Shown piece after piece: positions 17,573 to 25,922 of a DNA stretch of 64,000 bases. This DNA is from Actinoplanes utahensis (lineage in GTDB: Bacteria > Actinomycetota > Actinomycetes > Mycobacteriales > Micromonosporaceae). Position 1 is the stretch's first letter, and every line of letters begins with the position of its first letter. The notes under the pieces are model-generated. The model searched no databases. It saw only the letters and a list, made by a program, of their open reading frames with translations, and was not told where the DNA came from. A program made the position numbers and the translations under genes. The stretch is taken from assembly GCF_016862455.1 (NCBI RefSeq), contig NZ_BOMZ01000086.1:1-64000 (forward strand), given 5' to 3'.

Positions 17573-17916
17573 GCGGGCGCGCCTCCGATCTCGGGCCGGC
17601 GGGCGCGCAGGCGGCGCTCGGCGATCGCGGCCTGGGTGCGCAGGCGGTCGGTCTCGGCGGCCAGGCTCCGCTCGCCGGCGCCGGTGAGCCGGTAATAGCG
17701 GCGCAGGCGGGACTGCACGACCTCCTCCCGGTCGACCTCGATCAGGCCCTCGACGCGGAGCCGGTCGAGAGCGGCATAGAGGGTGCCGGCCCGGAGGCGC
17801 ACCCGCCCGCCGGTCATGGCGGAAACGTCCTCGATCACGGCATAACCGTGTCGTGGCTCCTCGGCCAGGGCGGTGAGCACGAGGAACGTCGGCTCCCGCA
17901 TCGGAGTGTCGCTCAT
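17569..17916 (-). CDS. PadR-family transcriptional regulator
   Basis: A winged-helix PadR regulator of about 115 residues: PTFLVLTALAEEPRHGYAV (helix 1-2), RLRAGTLYAALDRLRVEGLI (recognition helix) and RRYYRLTGAGERSL (wing), then a C-terminal dimer helix. The frame runs upstream to 17991, but codons before ATG 17916 fall over the operator. Since no Shine-Dalgarno precedes this ATG, the message may be leaderless or nearly so. It heads an operon with two membrane proteins and a GH13 enzyme, joined by 4-nt overlaps, and is very probably autoregulated. Confidence 0.85.
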   Translation of the reverse strand: MSDTPMREPTFLVLTALAEEPRHGYAVIEDVSAMTGGRVRLRAGTLYAALDRLRVEGLIEVDREEVVQSRLRRYYRLTGAGERSLAAETDRLRTQAAIAERRLRARRPEIGGAPA

Positions 17917-17926
17917 GGAGGAAAGC

Positions 17927-17947
17927 ATATACCGATGACAGGTATAT
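17927..17947. promoter_or_regulatory. PadR operator (perfect inverted repeat)
   Basis: ATATACC-N7-GGTATAT is a perfect 7-bp inverted repeat lying just upstream of the PadR start, in the expected promoter core. PadR proteins typically bind such AT-tipped dyads in their own promoters, so this is a strong autoregulatory candidate. Confidence 0.7.
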
Positions 17948-18047
17948 ACGGGAGTCGGTTCATGTGGCGGTTCTCGGGTAACTCTCAGCAACCGGCTGCA
18001 CTGTTGTAGGGGATCGGGCTGGACTCACCACTCATGGAGGCGCGCAC

Positions 18048-18698
18048 ATGGCGGACGGCGGACTCGAGAACCTCGGCGGACTGACCGGTTGGGTCGCTTC
18101 GGTGATCGATTCGCTCGGGGAGATCGGCGTCGGCCTGCTGGTCGCCCTGGAGAACCTGATCCCCCCGATCCCGAGCGAGATCGTGCTGTCGATGGCCGGC
18201 TACCTCGCCAGCGAGGGCCGGGTCAACGTGGTGCTGGTCTGGTTCACCGCGACGCTCGGCGCGCTGGGCGGAGCGGTGGCGCTCTACTGGCTGGGCCGAG
18301 GGCTCGGCGAGGAGCGGCTCAAGCACTGGCTGGACCGGATTCCGCTGGTCGATTCGGACGACCTGAACCAGGCGGACCGGTGGTTCGAGCGGCACGAGCG
18401 AGCGGCGGTGCTGTTCGGGCGCTGCGCTCCGGTCGTACGCAGTCTGGTCTCGATCCCGGCGGGCGCCAACCGGATGCCGATGGGCCAGTTCATGCTCTTC
18501 ACCGCGATCGGCAGCGGCGTGTGGAACGCCCTGTTCGTCGGCGCCGGTTACGCGCTCGGTTCCCGCTGGGAGGACGTCGAGAAGTACGCCCAGTGGTTCG
18601 ACTACGCGATCTGGGCGTTCTTCGCGATCGCCATCGGCTCGTGGGTCGTGAAGAAGGTGCGCAAGCGGCGCGCTCGCGCCGCCGCCCGCGCCCGCTGA
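18048..18698 (+). CDS. DedA-family membrane protein
   Basis: 216 residues with the DedA/SNARE-associated pattern: N-terminal helix, ENLIPPIPSEIVL (the re-entrant-loop motif), the G(X)4GR-type segment FGRCAPVVRSLVSIPAG, and a Lys/Arg-rich C-terminus KKVRKRRARAAARAR. DedA proteins are undecaprenyl-phosphate or phospholipid transporters/scramblases needed for envelope homeostasis. GGAGG lies just before the ATG at 18048. It is divergent from the PadR operon, and no functional partner is adjacent. Confidence 0.88.
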   Translation: MADGGLENLGGLTGWVASVIDSLGEIGVGLLVALENLIPPIPSEIVLSMAGYLASEGRVNVVLVWFTATLGALGGAVALYWLGRGLGEERLKHWLDRIPLVDSDDLNQADRWFERHERAAVLFGRCAPVVRSLVSIPAGANRMPMGQFMLFTAIGSGVWNALFVGAGYALGSRWEDVEKYAQWFDYAIWAFFAIAIGSWVVKKVRKRRARAAARAR

Positions 18699-18824
18699 CT
18701 CAGAACTCGGCTCGCCGCCGGCCGGAGCGGCGAAGCCGGTGCGGCGGGTCTTGACCCGAGGGCCTGTAGATATGGAATTCCGTCGATCGTTTCCGGGGAG
18801 ATCGCGCCGGGTATCCCGACGCCC

Positions 18825-19982
18825 ATGGAGACCGCGACTTCCGGTACCGAGATCTCCTCGGAGCTCGCCGCCGAGGCCGAAGAGCACGATCTGCTCACCC
18901 TCGGCGTCGAGGAGGAGTACCTACTCGTCGACGCGACCGAACCCCGCGCCGCCGAACTCGTCGAGGAGGTCTTCGCCGAGCTGCCGGGGAACCTGCGGGA
19001 CGTGGTGCAGCACGAGTACTACCGCACCCAGATCGAGGTGGCCAGCCCTCCGCACCTGGAGCTCGGCGCGCTCACCGAGGCCCTGCGCGGTCTGCGCTCC
19101 GGTGTCGCGGCAGCGGCCGAGCGGGCCGGCGCCCGGCTCGTCGCGGTCGGCACCGGACCGGCCGCCGGGCACAACGCGCGGATCGTCGACAACGAGCGCT
19201 ACCACCGGATGCGCGAGCGATTCGGCGACCTCTCCCCCGGCCAGGGCATGTGCGGCACCCACGTGCACGTCAGCATCCCCGACCCGGAGACCGGCGTGCA
19301 GGTGCTCAACCACCTGCGCCCGTGGCTGCCGGTGCTCCAGGCGGCCACCGCCAACTCCCCGCTGTTCGCCGGGCACGACACCGGGTACGCCAGCTGGCGC
19401 TCGGTGATGTGGGAGCGCTGGCCCACCGTCGGCCCGACGCCCTACCTGCGGTCCCACGAGCACTATCTGACGCTGGTCGAGGACCTGGTCGCCAGTGGCG
19501 CGATGCTGGACGACGGGATGCTCTACTGGTACGCCCGCCTCTCCGCGCACTACCCCACCGTGGAGATCCGGATGGGCGACGTGATGCCCACCGCCGACGA
19601 CGCCGTGCTGCTCGCCGCGCTGACCCGGGCCCTGGTCGCCACCCTGCTGCGCGAGGTCCGGGCCGGGACGCCCGCCCCGGACGTGGCGCACCCGCTGCTG
19701 ATGGCGGCGCACTGGCGGGCCGCGCACGACGGCCTGGAAGGGCTCAACATCGACATGGCCACCCGGCAGCCGCGGCCGGCCTGGCGGCTGCTGCGCCAGC
19801 TGTTCGACTACGTCCGGCCGGAGCTGGAGCGACACGGCGACCTGGCCACCGTCACCCGCCTGCTGGGGCGACTGCGGGAGCATGGCAGCGGCGCGGCACG
19901 CCAGCGGGCTCTGCTGGCCCGTGGCGGCTCGGTCGCCGAGGTGGTCGACTGGCTGGCGAACACGACCCGGGGAGACCGTTAG
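18825..19982 (+). CDS. Carboxylate-amine ligase, YbdK/glutamate-cysteine ligase 2 family
   Basis: 385 residues with the GCS2 signature: LGVEEEYLLVD near 27-37 (ATP/Glu-binding acidic cluster), GMCGTHVHVSIPD (metal-binding His), and PTVEIRMGD near residue 245. YbdK of E. coli has weak glutamate-cysteine ligase activity; in actinobacteria such enzymes ligate glutamate to an amine or cysteine, for example in ergothioneine precursor synthesis. No egt genes are nearby, so the substrate stays open. An in-frame ATG begins at 18825 just upstream of an acidic N-terminal extension. It is monocistronic, with a polysaccharide deacetylase gene downstream. Confidence 0.83.
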   Translation: METATSGTEISSELAAEAEEHDLLTLGVEEEYLLVDATEPRAAELVEEVFAELPGNLRDVVQHEYYRTQIEVASPPHLELGALTEALRGLRSGVAAAAERAGARLVAVGTGPAAGHNARIVDNERYHRMRERFGDLSPGQGMCGTHVHVSIPDPETGVQVLNHLRPWLPVLQAATANSPLFAGHDTGYASWRSVMWERWPTVGPTPYLRSHEHYLTLVEDLVASGAMLDDGMLYWYARLSAHYPTVEIRMGDVMPTADDAVLLAALTRALVATLLREVRAGTPAPDVAHPLLMAAHWRAAHDGLEGLNIDMATRQPRPAWRLLRQLFDYVRPELERHGDLATVTRLLGRLREHGSGAARQRALLARGGSVAEVVDWLANTTRGDR

Positions 19983-20108
19983 GGATAGGATCCTCACAGA
20001 TTGCGCTCAGCTTCGTCACCTCAGGTGACCAGCTAAGACGCCGCAGGGTGACGATGCGATGACCGATTCGGTATCGCGCTCGATCATCTTGCACGGTAGG
20101 CATGACGG

Positions 20109-21425
20109 ATGCCGCCGCACACCCCGCTTTCACCTGCGTCGATGTCACGTGCGGACAGCCGGCCGACCGGTCGGCACCGGGCCCCCGACGAGGCGGCCCC
20201 CCAGGTTCCCGCACAGCGTGTGGCGTCCGGGATCAAGGGGTTGCGCACCGCGATCGTCGAGGCCTCCGGCGCGGTCGTTCCGGCCCCACGGTCGGCGCGG
20301 CACCGCGCGGGGTCGTACCGATCGGATGGCGCCGCCCGCAAGCGGAGCGGCGCCCACCGCGCCCCCGCGGCGAACCAGCCGGTGGAGACCCTGCTGCGTG
20401 CCGCCCGAAGCCGCCCGCAGGTGCTGCTCGGCGCCCTGGTCGCCGCCGGCCTGCTGCTCACCGCCGTGCCGATCCCGCAGGACAGCGGCGAGTCCACCAG
20501 CGTGATGACCGCCGCCGCCGAGGCGGTCGGTGTGATCGACAAGCCGGTGGAGAAGAAACCGGCCGAGTCGAAACCCGAGCCGGAGGCGGTGCAGGCACTC
20601 CCGGCGGCCAGGCCCAGCCCGGCGGCCACGCCGGCCCCGGCACGGTCCACACCGGACGCCCGGCGGACCGAGAGCAAGCCGGAGAAGGTCACCGTGCCGG
20701 CCGGCGACGGGCCGTTCAACTCGCTGCGCACCACCGGTTCACGGGTGGTGATGCTGAGCTTCGACGACGGGCCGGACCCGCAGGAGACCCCGAAAATTCT
20801 GGACCTGCTCGAGAAGCACCAGGTGAAAGCGGTGTTCTGCCTGGTCGGCACGCAGGCACGGCGGCACCCGGACCTGGTTCGCAGGATCGCCGAGGCCGGG
20901 CACGTGCTCTGCAACCACACCTGGAGCCACGATCTCAAGATCGGCACCAAGAAGCCCGACCAGATCCGGGCCGATCTGGGGCGGACCAACGCGGCGATCC
21001 GGGCGGCGGCACCGGGTGTCGCCATCCCGTACTTCCGGGCGCCCGGCGGCAACTTCACCGACCGCCTGGTCACCACGGCGTACGGCGACGGCATGACCTC
21101 CCTCTACTGGGAGGTGGACCCGCGTGACTGGGAGCACCCCGAGGGGGAGACCTCCGAGCAGCACGTGAAGCGGATCGTCGCCCAGGTGAAGAAGGAGACC
21201 CGGCCGGGCGCGATCGTGCTGTCGCACGACTTCAACCAGCCGGACACCACGACGGCGTACACGGAACTGCTCCCGTGGCTGGTGAGCAACTTCGAGATCG
21301 GCGTCCCCGGCGCCGAGCCCGCTCCCGCGACCCCGTCGCCCAGCACCCCCGCCCCGGAGACCCCGGAGACCCCGGAGGCCCCGGAGGCGACGCCCTCGCT
21401 CAGCCCGAGCGTCTCCGCGACATGA
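20109..21425 (+). CDS. Membrane-anchored polysaccharide deacetylase (NodB domain)
   Basis: 438 residues: a basic cytoplasmic N-terminus, one transmembrane anchor at about 103-121 (VLLGALVAAGLLLTAV), a Pro/Ala/Lys linker, then a NodB domain with SFDDGPDP (metal-binding Asp), HTWSH (metal His pair), RAPGGN and a late LSHDF motif. A Pro/Glu/Thr tail ends the protein. It should remove acetyl groups from peptidoglycan or another N-acetylated wall glycan outside the membrane. The start is uncertain: ATG 20109 or ATG 20142. Its 3' end overlaps the convergent DNA glycosylase gene by 26 bp. Confidence 0.83.
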   Translation: MPPHTPLSPASMSRADSRPTGRHRAPDEAAPQVPAQRVASGIKGLRTAIVEASGAVVPAPRSARHRAGSYRSDGAARKRSGAHRAPAANQPVETLLRAARSRPQVLLGALVAAGLLLTAVPIPQDSGESTSVMTAAAEAVGVIDKPVEKKPAESKPEPEAVQALPAARPSPAATPAPARSTPDARRTESKPEKVTVPAGDGPFNSLRTTGSRVVMLSFDDGPDPQETPKILDLLEKHQVKAVFCLVGTQARRHPDLVRRIAEAGHVLCNHTWSHDLKIGTKKPDQIRADLGRTNAAIRAAAPGVAIPYFRAPGGNFTDRLVTTAYGDGMTSLYWEVDPRDWEHPEGETSEQHVKRIVAQVKKETRPGAIVLSHDFNQPDTTTAYTELLPWLVSNFEIGVPGAEPAPATPSPSTPAPETPETPEAPEATPSLSPSVSAT

Positions 21426-22236
21426 CGACCGGCGGCTGGCAGGCCGGGCACCAGTAGGTGTTCCGGCCGGCCATCCCGCCCATCGAGATCGGGGTCTCGC
21501 AGACCAGGCACGGCTGGCCGGAACGGCGGTAGACGTACACCTCGCCGCCGTGCCGGTCGACTCGCGGCGCCCGCCGCATCGCCTCCGGGGTGTGCCGGGT
21601 GTGCACGGTGTCGATCCGGCCCCGCAGCACACCCTCCTTCATCAGCGCCCGCAGATCGTCCCAGATCGCCGTCCAGGCGGCCTCGTCCAGCGCGGCGCCC
21701 GGCGTCTGCGGGGACAGGCCGGCGCGGAACAGCACCTCGTTGGCGTAGATGAGGCCGCAGCCGGCCACGATGGACTGATCCATCAGCAGGGCGAGCAGCG
21801 GTTTCGTGCTGCTGCGGATCCGGGCCCCGGCGGCGGCCGGATCGGAGTCGTCGCGCAGCGGATCGGCGCCGAGCCGGGCGCGCAGCAGGTCCACCGCGGG
21901 CGGCTCGAGGATCTCGCAGGCGGTCGGACCGCGCAGCTCCAGCCAGTGCCGGCCCCCGGTCAGCGCCATCCGGACCTGGCCCAGCGGCGCCGGGGCGGGC
22001 AGCTCGCCGTCGGCGAACTTGCCGTAGAGGCCCAGGTGCACATGCAGCACCCGGTCGCCCTCGTAGTGGTGGAGCAGGTGCTTGCCGACCGCTTCGGTGT
22101 CGAGCAGCCGCCGCCCGTCGATCAGCGCGGCGCCCGCGGCGAACCGCCCCTGCGGGCTGCTCGCGCCGACCGGGTGCCCGGCGAAGAGCTCTCGATGACG
22201 GGCGGCGAGGCGGTGAATGGTATGTCCCTCCGGCAC
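21400..22236 (-). CDS. Fpg/Nei-family DNA glycosylase (endonuclease VIII-like)
   Basis: 278 residues starting VPEGHT, so after Met removal the catalytic Pro and Glu stand at the N-terminus as in Fpg/Nei. The helix-two-turn-helix with QSIVAGCGLIYANE (DNA-binding) and a C-terminal zinc finger CLVC...CPAC complete the family. It excises oxidised bases and cleaves the abasic site. The reading frame is open upstream to 22500, but GTG 22236 is fixed by the need for PE at positions 2-3. It is divergent from clpP with about 90 bp between starts. Confidence 0.9.
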   Translation of the reverse strand: MPEGHTIHRLAARHRELFAGHPVGASSPQGRFAAGAALIDGRRLLDTEAVGKHLLHHYEGDRVLHVHLGLYGKFADGELPAPAPLGQVRMALTGGRHWLELRGPTACEILEPPAVDLLRARLGADPLRDDSDPAAAGARIRSSTKPLLALLMDQSIVAGCGLIYANEVLFRAGLSPQTPGAALDEAAWTAIWDDLRALMKEGVLRGRIDTVHTRHTPEAMRRAPRVDRHGGEVYVYRRSGQPCLVCETPISMGGMAGRNTYWCPACQPPVVMSRRRSG

Positions 22237-22327
22237 GCACCAAAGGTAGCCGGGCATTATGCCCTCAGCGGATTCGCCCTGAGGCGAATCGCTGGGATCC
22301 GGGCCACGGCTGGGAGAGAGTGAGTTC

Positions 22328-22933
22328 ATGAGCATTGAGACGACAATGCGCGGTGGCGGCGCATCCTTCGACGACCAGGTGTTCGAGCGCCTCCTCCGGG
22401 AACGGATCATCTTTCTCGGCAGTGAGGTCAACGACGAGGTGACCAACCGCATCTGCGCCCAGATGCTCCTGCTCGCCTCCGAGGACGCGGAGCGTGACAT
22501 CGCGCTCTACATCAACTCGCCTGGTGGCTCGATCAGCGCCGGCATGGCCGTCTACGACACCATGCAGTACATCAAGAACGACGTGGCCACCATCGCGATG
22601 GGCATGGCCGCCTCGATGGGGCAGTTCCTGCTCTGCGCCGGCACCCCCGGCAAGCGTTACGCGCTGCCTCACGCCCGCGTGATGATGCACCAGCTCTCCG
22701 GCGGCATCGGCGGCACCGCGGCCGACATCGCCATCCAGGCCGAGAGCATGCTGCACATCAAGCAGGTGATGAACGAGCGGATCGCCTTCCACAGCGGGCA
22801 CACCCCGGAGGAGATCGAGCGCGACTCGGACCGCGACCGCTGGTTCACCGCGCAGCAGGCCAAGGACTACGGCCTGGTCGACCACGTGATCGCCAAGGCG
22901 GCCGACGTGCACACCGGCACCGCGCTGGTCTGA
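22328..22933 (+). CDS. clpP: ATP-dependent Clp protease proteolytic subunit
   Basis: 201 residues with the complete ClpP catalytic triad: Ser96 in MAASMGQ, His121 in VMMHQ and Asp170 in RDSDRD. NSPGGS near 63-68 forms the oxyanion strand. It assembles into a tetradecamer that degrades proteins delivered by ClpX or ClpC. It stands alone rather than beside a second clpP or clpX, so it is probably an extra or alternative ClpP paralogue, as streptomycetes and relatives keep several. A strong hairpin follows. Confidence 0.93.
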   Translation: MSIETTMRGGGASFDDQVFERLLRERIIFLGSEVNDEVTNRICAQMLLLASEDAERDIALYINSPGGSISAGMAVYDTMQYIKNDVATIAMGMAASMGQFLLCAGTPGKRYALPHARVMMHQLSGGIGGTAADIAIQAESMLHIKQVMNERIAFHSGHTPEEIERDSDRDRWFTAQQAKDYGLVDHVIAKAADVHTGTALV

Positions 22934-22945
22934 CCCACCGCTTCG

Positions 22946-22980
22946 CCCGCGCCGCCCGTGTCGAATCCGGGCGGTGCGGG
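22946..22980 (+). terminator. clpP terminator hairpin
   Basis: CCCGCGCCGCCCG pairs with CGGGCGGTGCGGG over a 9-nt loop, 13 bp with a single G-T wobble, directly after the clpP stop. Confidence 0.65.
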
Positions 22981-23018
22981 TAAGCAATCACGTCAGAACC
23001 CGCCAAGGAGGTACTGAC

Positions 23019-23522
23019 GTGAGGATCCCTACGTTCCCTCGCCAGTCCACGGCCGATAACGCGGACACCGAGCGCACGCCGGTGATCCCCCGCCGGGACG
23101 ACGGCGCATCCACGACCACGACTCTTCCGCCCGTCTCGGAAACGGATCGCGCGAAGTCCATCTCGGAGCCGGTCCCGGTCCCGGCGGCGCCCGCGCCACG
23201 GGCGCGGGCCAGCTTCATCGCCACGCTCGGCCTGATCCTCGCGGTCGCCGGCGCGTTGCTGGTGCTCTCCGGACCCCTTCTGGGGTACGGCGTCGGCGTC
23301 GCCGCCCTCGCCCTGGTCCTCTCCTTCGCCGGCATCTTCGCCACCCGCAAGCGCCACGTGGCCGGCAAGACCGACGCCGTGATCGGCCTGCTGCTGTCGA
23401 TCGGCGCCCTGGTCGTCGGCGTGCTGGCGCTGGCCGGGCAGCTCTGGTGGCTGGGCACCGACACCAACTCGGTGAGCGATTTCCGGACTTGGCTGGATGG
23501 TCAGTTTGAAACCCGCTTCTGA
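23019..23522 (+). CDS. Small membrane protein with disordered N-terminus, DUF4190-like
   Basis: 167 residues: a polar, Pro/Thr-rich N-terminal 65 residues, then about three hydrophobic helices (ASFIATLGLILAVAGALLVL, GVAALALVLSFAGIFAT, AVIGLLLSIGALVVGVLAL) and a short polar C-terminus. GTG 23019 has a near-perfect AAGGAGG 8 nt upstream, better than the upstream in-frame alternative. The topology resembles DUF4190-type proteins but this is not firm. Function unknown. Confidence 0.72.
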   Translation: MRIPTFPRQSTADNADTERTPVIPRRDDGASTTTTLPPVSETDRAKSISEPVPVPAAPAPRARASFIATLGLILAVAGALLVLSGPLLGYGVGVAALALVLSFAGIFATRKRHVAGKTDAVIGLLLSIGALVVGVLALAGQLWWLGTDTNSVSDFRTWLDGQFETRF

Positions 23523-23614
23523 CGGGTAAGTGACAGATACCGGCGCTGGTGGTTCACCGGCGGCCCCTCCCCTCGGAACCGGGACGGCGTCACACCCGTC
23601 CCGCCCCGAAACCC

Positions 23615-23631
23615 TCCGGCGGTTCGCCGGA
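23615..23631. terminator. Small hairpin in the clpP-ddaH interval
   Basis: TCCGGCG-GTT-CGCCGGA is a perfect 7-bp stem about 90 bp after the membrane-protein stop. It could terminate that transcript or be one of several GGCGGTTCGCC-like repeats in this interval. Confidence 0.4.
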
Positions 23632-23710
23632 GACTGCTCAGGCCCTGGCAACGGGTGGCGGTTCGCCCCCGGCGCTAGGGCCTTTGCAATGTTTCGCCAC
23701 CGGCACCCGC

Positions 23711-23749
23711 GATCACGCAACGATCAGCCGGATCACGCATGGTTGATCC
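23711..23749. promoter_or_regulatory. Candidate operator of ddaH-rocD: 20-bp-spaced repeats
   Basis: GATCACGCA occurs at 23711 and again at 23731, exactly 20 bp apart. The second copy is part of a perfect dyad GGATCA-N8-TGATCC (23730-23749). The array ends about 40 bp before the ddaH ATG. Helical-phase repeats suit a regulator that wraps DNA, such as Lrp/AsnC, often linked to such genes. No regulator gene is adjacent. Confidence 0.45.
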
Positions 23750-23788
23750 GGGGTGTCCGTCGGTGCCGGGCGCATACCGTTTCTCTTC

Positions 23789-24586
23789 ATGAGCCTCAAG
23801 CGCCGCTACCTGATGTGCCGGCCCACCCATTTCGCCGTCACGTACCGGATCAATCCGTGGATGGACCCGACGGCGCCGTACGACAACGCCCTGGCCGTCA
23901 GCCAGTGGGAGAACCTGCGGCAGACGTTCCTCGGACTCGGCCACACCGTCGAGCTGATCGACCCGCTGCCCGGCCTGCCCGACATGGTCTTCGCCGCGAA
24001 CGGCGCCACCGTGGTCGGCGGCCGGGTGCTGGGCGTGCAGTTCCGGGACGCCGAGCGGGCCGACGAGGCCCCGGCGTACGCGGCCTGGTTCCGCGAGCAC
24101 GGCTTCGAGGTGCACGAGCCCAAGCACACCAACGAGGGTGAGGGCGACATCCTGCTCGCCGGGGACGTGCTGCTGGCCGGCACCGGGTTCCGGACCGCGC
24201 ACGCCTCGCACGCCGAGACCCAGGAGGTCCTGCAGCGGCCGGTCGTCACGCTGCAGCTGGTCGACCCGGCGTACTACCACCTGGACACCGCGCTCTGCGT
24301 ACTGGACGAGCGGAACATCGCGTACCTGCCGCAGGCCTTCTCGCCGGGCTCGCAGGCCGTGCTCCGGCAGCTCTTCCCCGATGCGATCATCGCCACGCCG
24401 GAGGACGCGGCCGTGCTGGGCCTCAACGCGGTCAGCGACGGCGAGACCGTGGTGCTCGCCGAGCAGGCCACCCACCTGGCCGGCGCGCTGCGCGCGGCCG
24501 GTTACCGGACCGTCGGGGTCGACCTCTCCGAGCTGCGCAAGGCAGGCGGCGGCCCGAAGTGCTGCACGCTTGAGGTCCGCCAATGA
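23789..24586 (+). CDS. ddaH: Dimethylarginine dimethylaminohydrolase / amidinotransferase-fold arginine-modifying enzyme
   Basis: A 265-residue guanidino-group-modifying enzyme. RCxxx-type landmarks are RPTHFAVTYRINPWM at the N-terminus, FAANGATV, EGEGDILLAG, FRTAHASH with the catalytic His and KCCTLEV with the nucleophilic Cys near the C-terminus. It should hydrolyse methylated arginine to citrulline and a methylamine, though arginine itself cannot be excluded. ATG 23789 is chosen; the longer form lacks support, and a TACCGT element 8-13 nt upstream suggests a leaderless message. rocD follows after 55 bp, making an arginine/ornithine catabolic pair. Confidence 0.85.
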   Translation: MSLKRRYLMCRPTHFAVTYRINPWMDPTAPYDNALAVSQWENLRQTFLGLGHTVELIDPLPGLPDMVFAANGATVVGGRVLGVQFRDAERADEAPAYAAWFREHGFEVHEPKHTNEGEGDILLAGDVLLAGTGFRTAHASHAETQEVLQRPVVTLQLVDPAYYHLDTALCVLDERNIAYLPQAFSPGSQAVLRQLFPDAIIATPEDAAVLGLNAVSDGETVVLAEQATHLAGALRAAGYRTVGVDLSELRKAGGGPKCCTLEVRQ

Positions 24587-24641
24587 TGGGGTGCACCGAG
24601 AGCAGCGAGGCCCGGGAAAGCATGGCAGGGAGGAACTTCTC

Positions 24642-25856
24642 GTGACGACTGTGGAATTCCGTACGGGTGAGGCCCTCGCCGACGCGGAACGGTGGACCGC
24701 CCACAACTACCACCCGCTGCCGGTGGTCGTCGCCGAGGCCGACGGCGCCTGGGTGACCGACGTCGACGGCCGCCGCTACCTCGACTTCCTCGCCGGGTAC
24801 TCCGCCCTCAACTTCGGGCACCGGCACCCCGATCTGATCGCCGCCGCGCACGCCCAGCTCGACCGGCTCACCCTGACCAGCCGGGCCTTCGTGCACGACC
24901 GGTTCGCCGAGTTCTGCCGCGGGCTCGCCGAGCTGTGCGGCAAGGATCTGGTCCTGCCGATGAACACCGGCGCCGAGGCGGTGGAGACCGCGATCAAGGT
25001 GGCCCGCAAGTGGGGCTACCGGGTCAAGGGTGTGGCCGACGAGCGGGCCGAGATCATCGTGGCGTCCGGGAACTTCCACGGGCGTACCACCACGATCGTC
25101 AGCTTCTCCACCGACCCGGAGGCCCGGGCCGACTTCGGGCCGTACACCCCCGGCTTCGTCGTGGTGCCGTACGGGGACGTGGCCGCGGTCCGGGACGCGA
25201 TCACGCCGAACACGGTGGCCGTGCTGATGGAGCCGATCCAGGGCGAGGCCGGTGTGCTGGTGCCGCCGGCCGGGTTCTTCGCCGGCGTCCGTGAGCTGTG
25301 CACCGAGCACAACGTGCTGATGATCGCCGACGAGATCCAGTCCGGCCTGGGGCGTACCGGGAAGACCTTCGCCATCGAGCACGACGACGTCGTCCCGGAC
25401 ATGTACGTGCTCGGCAAGGCCCTCGGTGGCGGCATCGTGCCGGTCTCCGCGGTCGCCGCCGACCGGAACGTGCTCGGCGTGCTGCGGCCCGGTGAGCACG
25501 GCTCCACCTTCGGCGGCAACCCGCTGGCCTGCGCGGTCGGCGCGGAAGTGGTCAGGCTGCTGGCCGGCGGCGAGTTCCAGGAACGGTCGGCCCGGCTCGG
25601 CGCCCGGCTGCACGACGGCCTGAACGCGCTGATCGGCAAGGGCGTGGTGGCGGTCCGCGGGCGCGGCCTGTGGGCCGGCGTGGACATCGACCCGGCGCTG
25701 ATGACGGGGCGGCAGGCGTGCGAACGTCTCGCCGAGCGCGGCGTGCTCGCCAAGGACACGCACGGCTCCACCATCCGGCTCGCGCCGCCACTGGTGGTCA
25801 CCGAGGAGGACATCGATCTCGCGCTGACGCACCTGGCGGCCGTCGTCCAGGGATGA
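24642..25856 (+). CDS. rocD: Ornithine--oxo-acid aminotransferase
   Basis: A 404-residue class III PLP aminotransferase. Signatures are NTGAEAVETAIK (PLP-phosphate), the ADEIQSGLGRTGK strand with the PLP-binding Asp, and MYVLGKALGGG with the Schiff-base lysine. Start GTG 24642 has AGGGAGGAAC upstream; the frame is open earlier but runs through ddaH. It converts ornithine and 2-oxoglutarate to glutamate semialdehyde and glutamate, feeding proline or glutamate. Placed after ddaH, it would recycle arginine-derived carbon and nitrogen, although an arginase is not in the window. Confidence 0.92.
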   Translation: MTTVEFRTGEALADAERWTAHNYHPLPVVVAEADGAWVTDVDGRRYLDFLAGYSALNFGHRHPDLIAAAHAQLDRLTLTSRAFVHDRFAEFCRGLAELCGKDLVLPMNTGAEAVETAIKVARKWGYRVKGVADERAEIIVASGNFHGRTTTIVSFSTDPEARADFGPYTPGFVVVPYGDVAAVRDAITPNTVAVLMEPIQGEAGVLVPPAGFFAGVRELCTEHNVLMIADEIQSGLGRTGKTFAIEHDDVVPDMYVLGKALGGGIVPVSAVAADRNVLGVLRPGEHGSTFGGNPLACAVGAEVVRLLAGGEFQERSARLGARLHDGLNALIGKGVVAVRGRGLWAGVDIDPALMTGRQACERLAERGVLAKDTHGSTIRLAPPLVVTEEDIDLALTHLAAVVQG

Positions 25857-25867
25857 CCGGGAGACCA

Positions 25868-25907
25868 GCGCCGCCGCCGTGGACCCTCGCCGGGTCGGCG
25901 GCGGCGC
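25868..25907. terminator. Strong bidirectional terminator between rocD and the FHA gene
   Basis: GCGCCGCCGCCG pairs perfectly with CGGCGGCGGCGC (12 bp), and the 16-nt loop contains a nested ACCC/GGGT pair. It sits between convergent genes, with a T-containing tract CTCTCGTTCT on the plus strand. Confidence 0.75.
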
Positions 25908-25922
25908 CTCTCGTTCTCCCGG

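Noticed and set aside
23530..24141. Plus-strand ORF over the ddaH start
   Set aside because: It is out of frame with ddaH and lacks motifs; the ddaH frame is supported by catalytic residues.
24138..24641. Long N-terminal extension of the ornithine aminotransferase
   Set aside because: This part is a shadow of ddaH. GTG 24642 has a strong Shine-Dalgarno site and fits family length.
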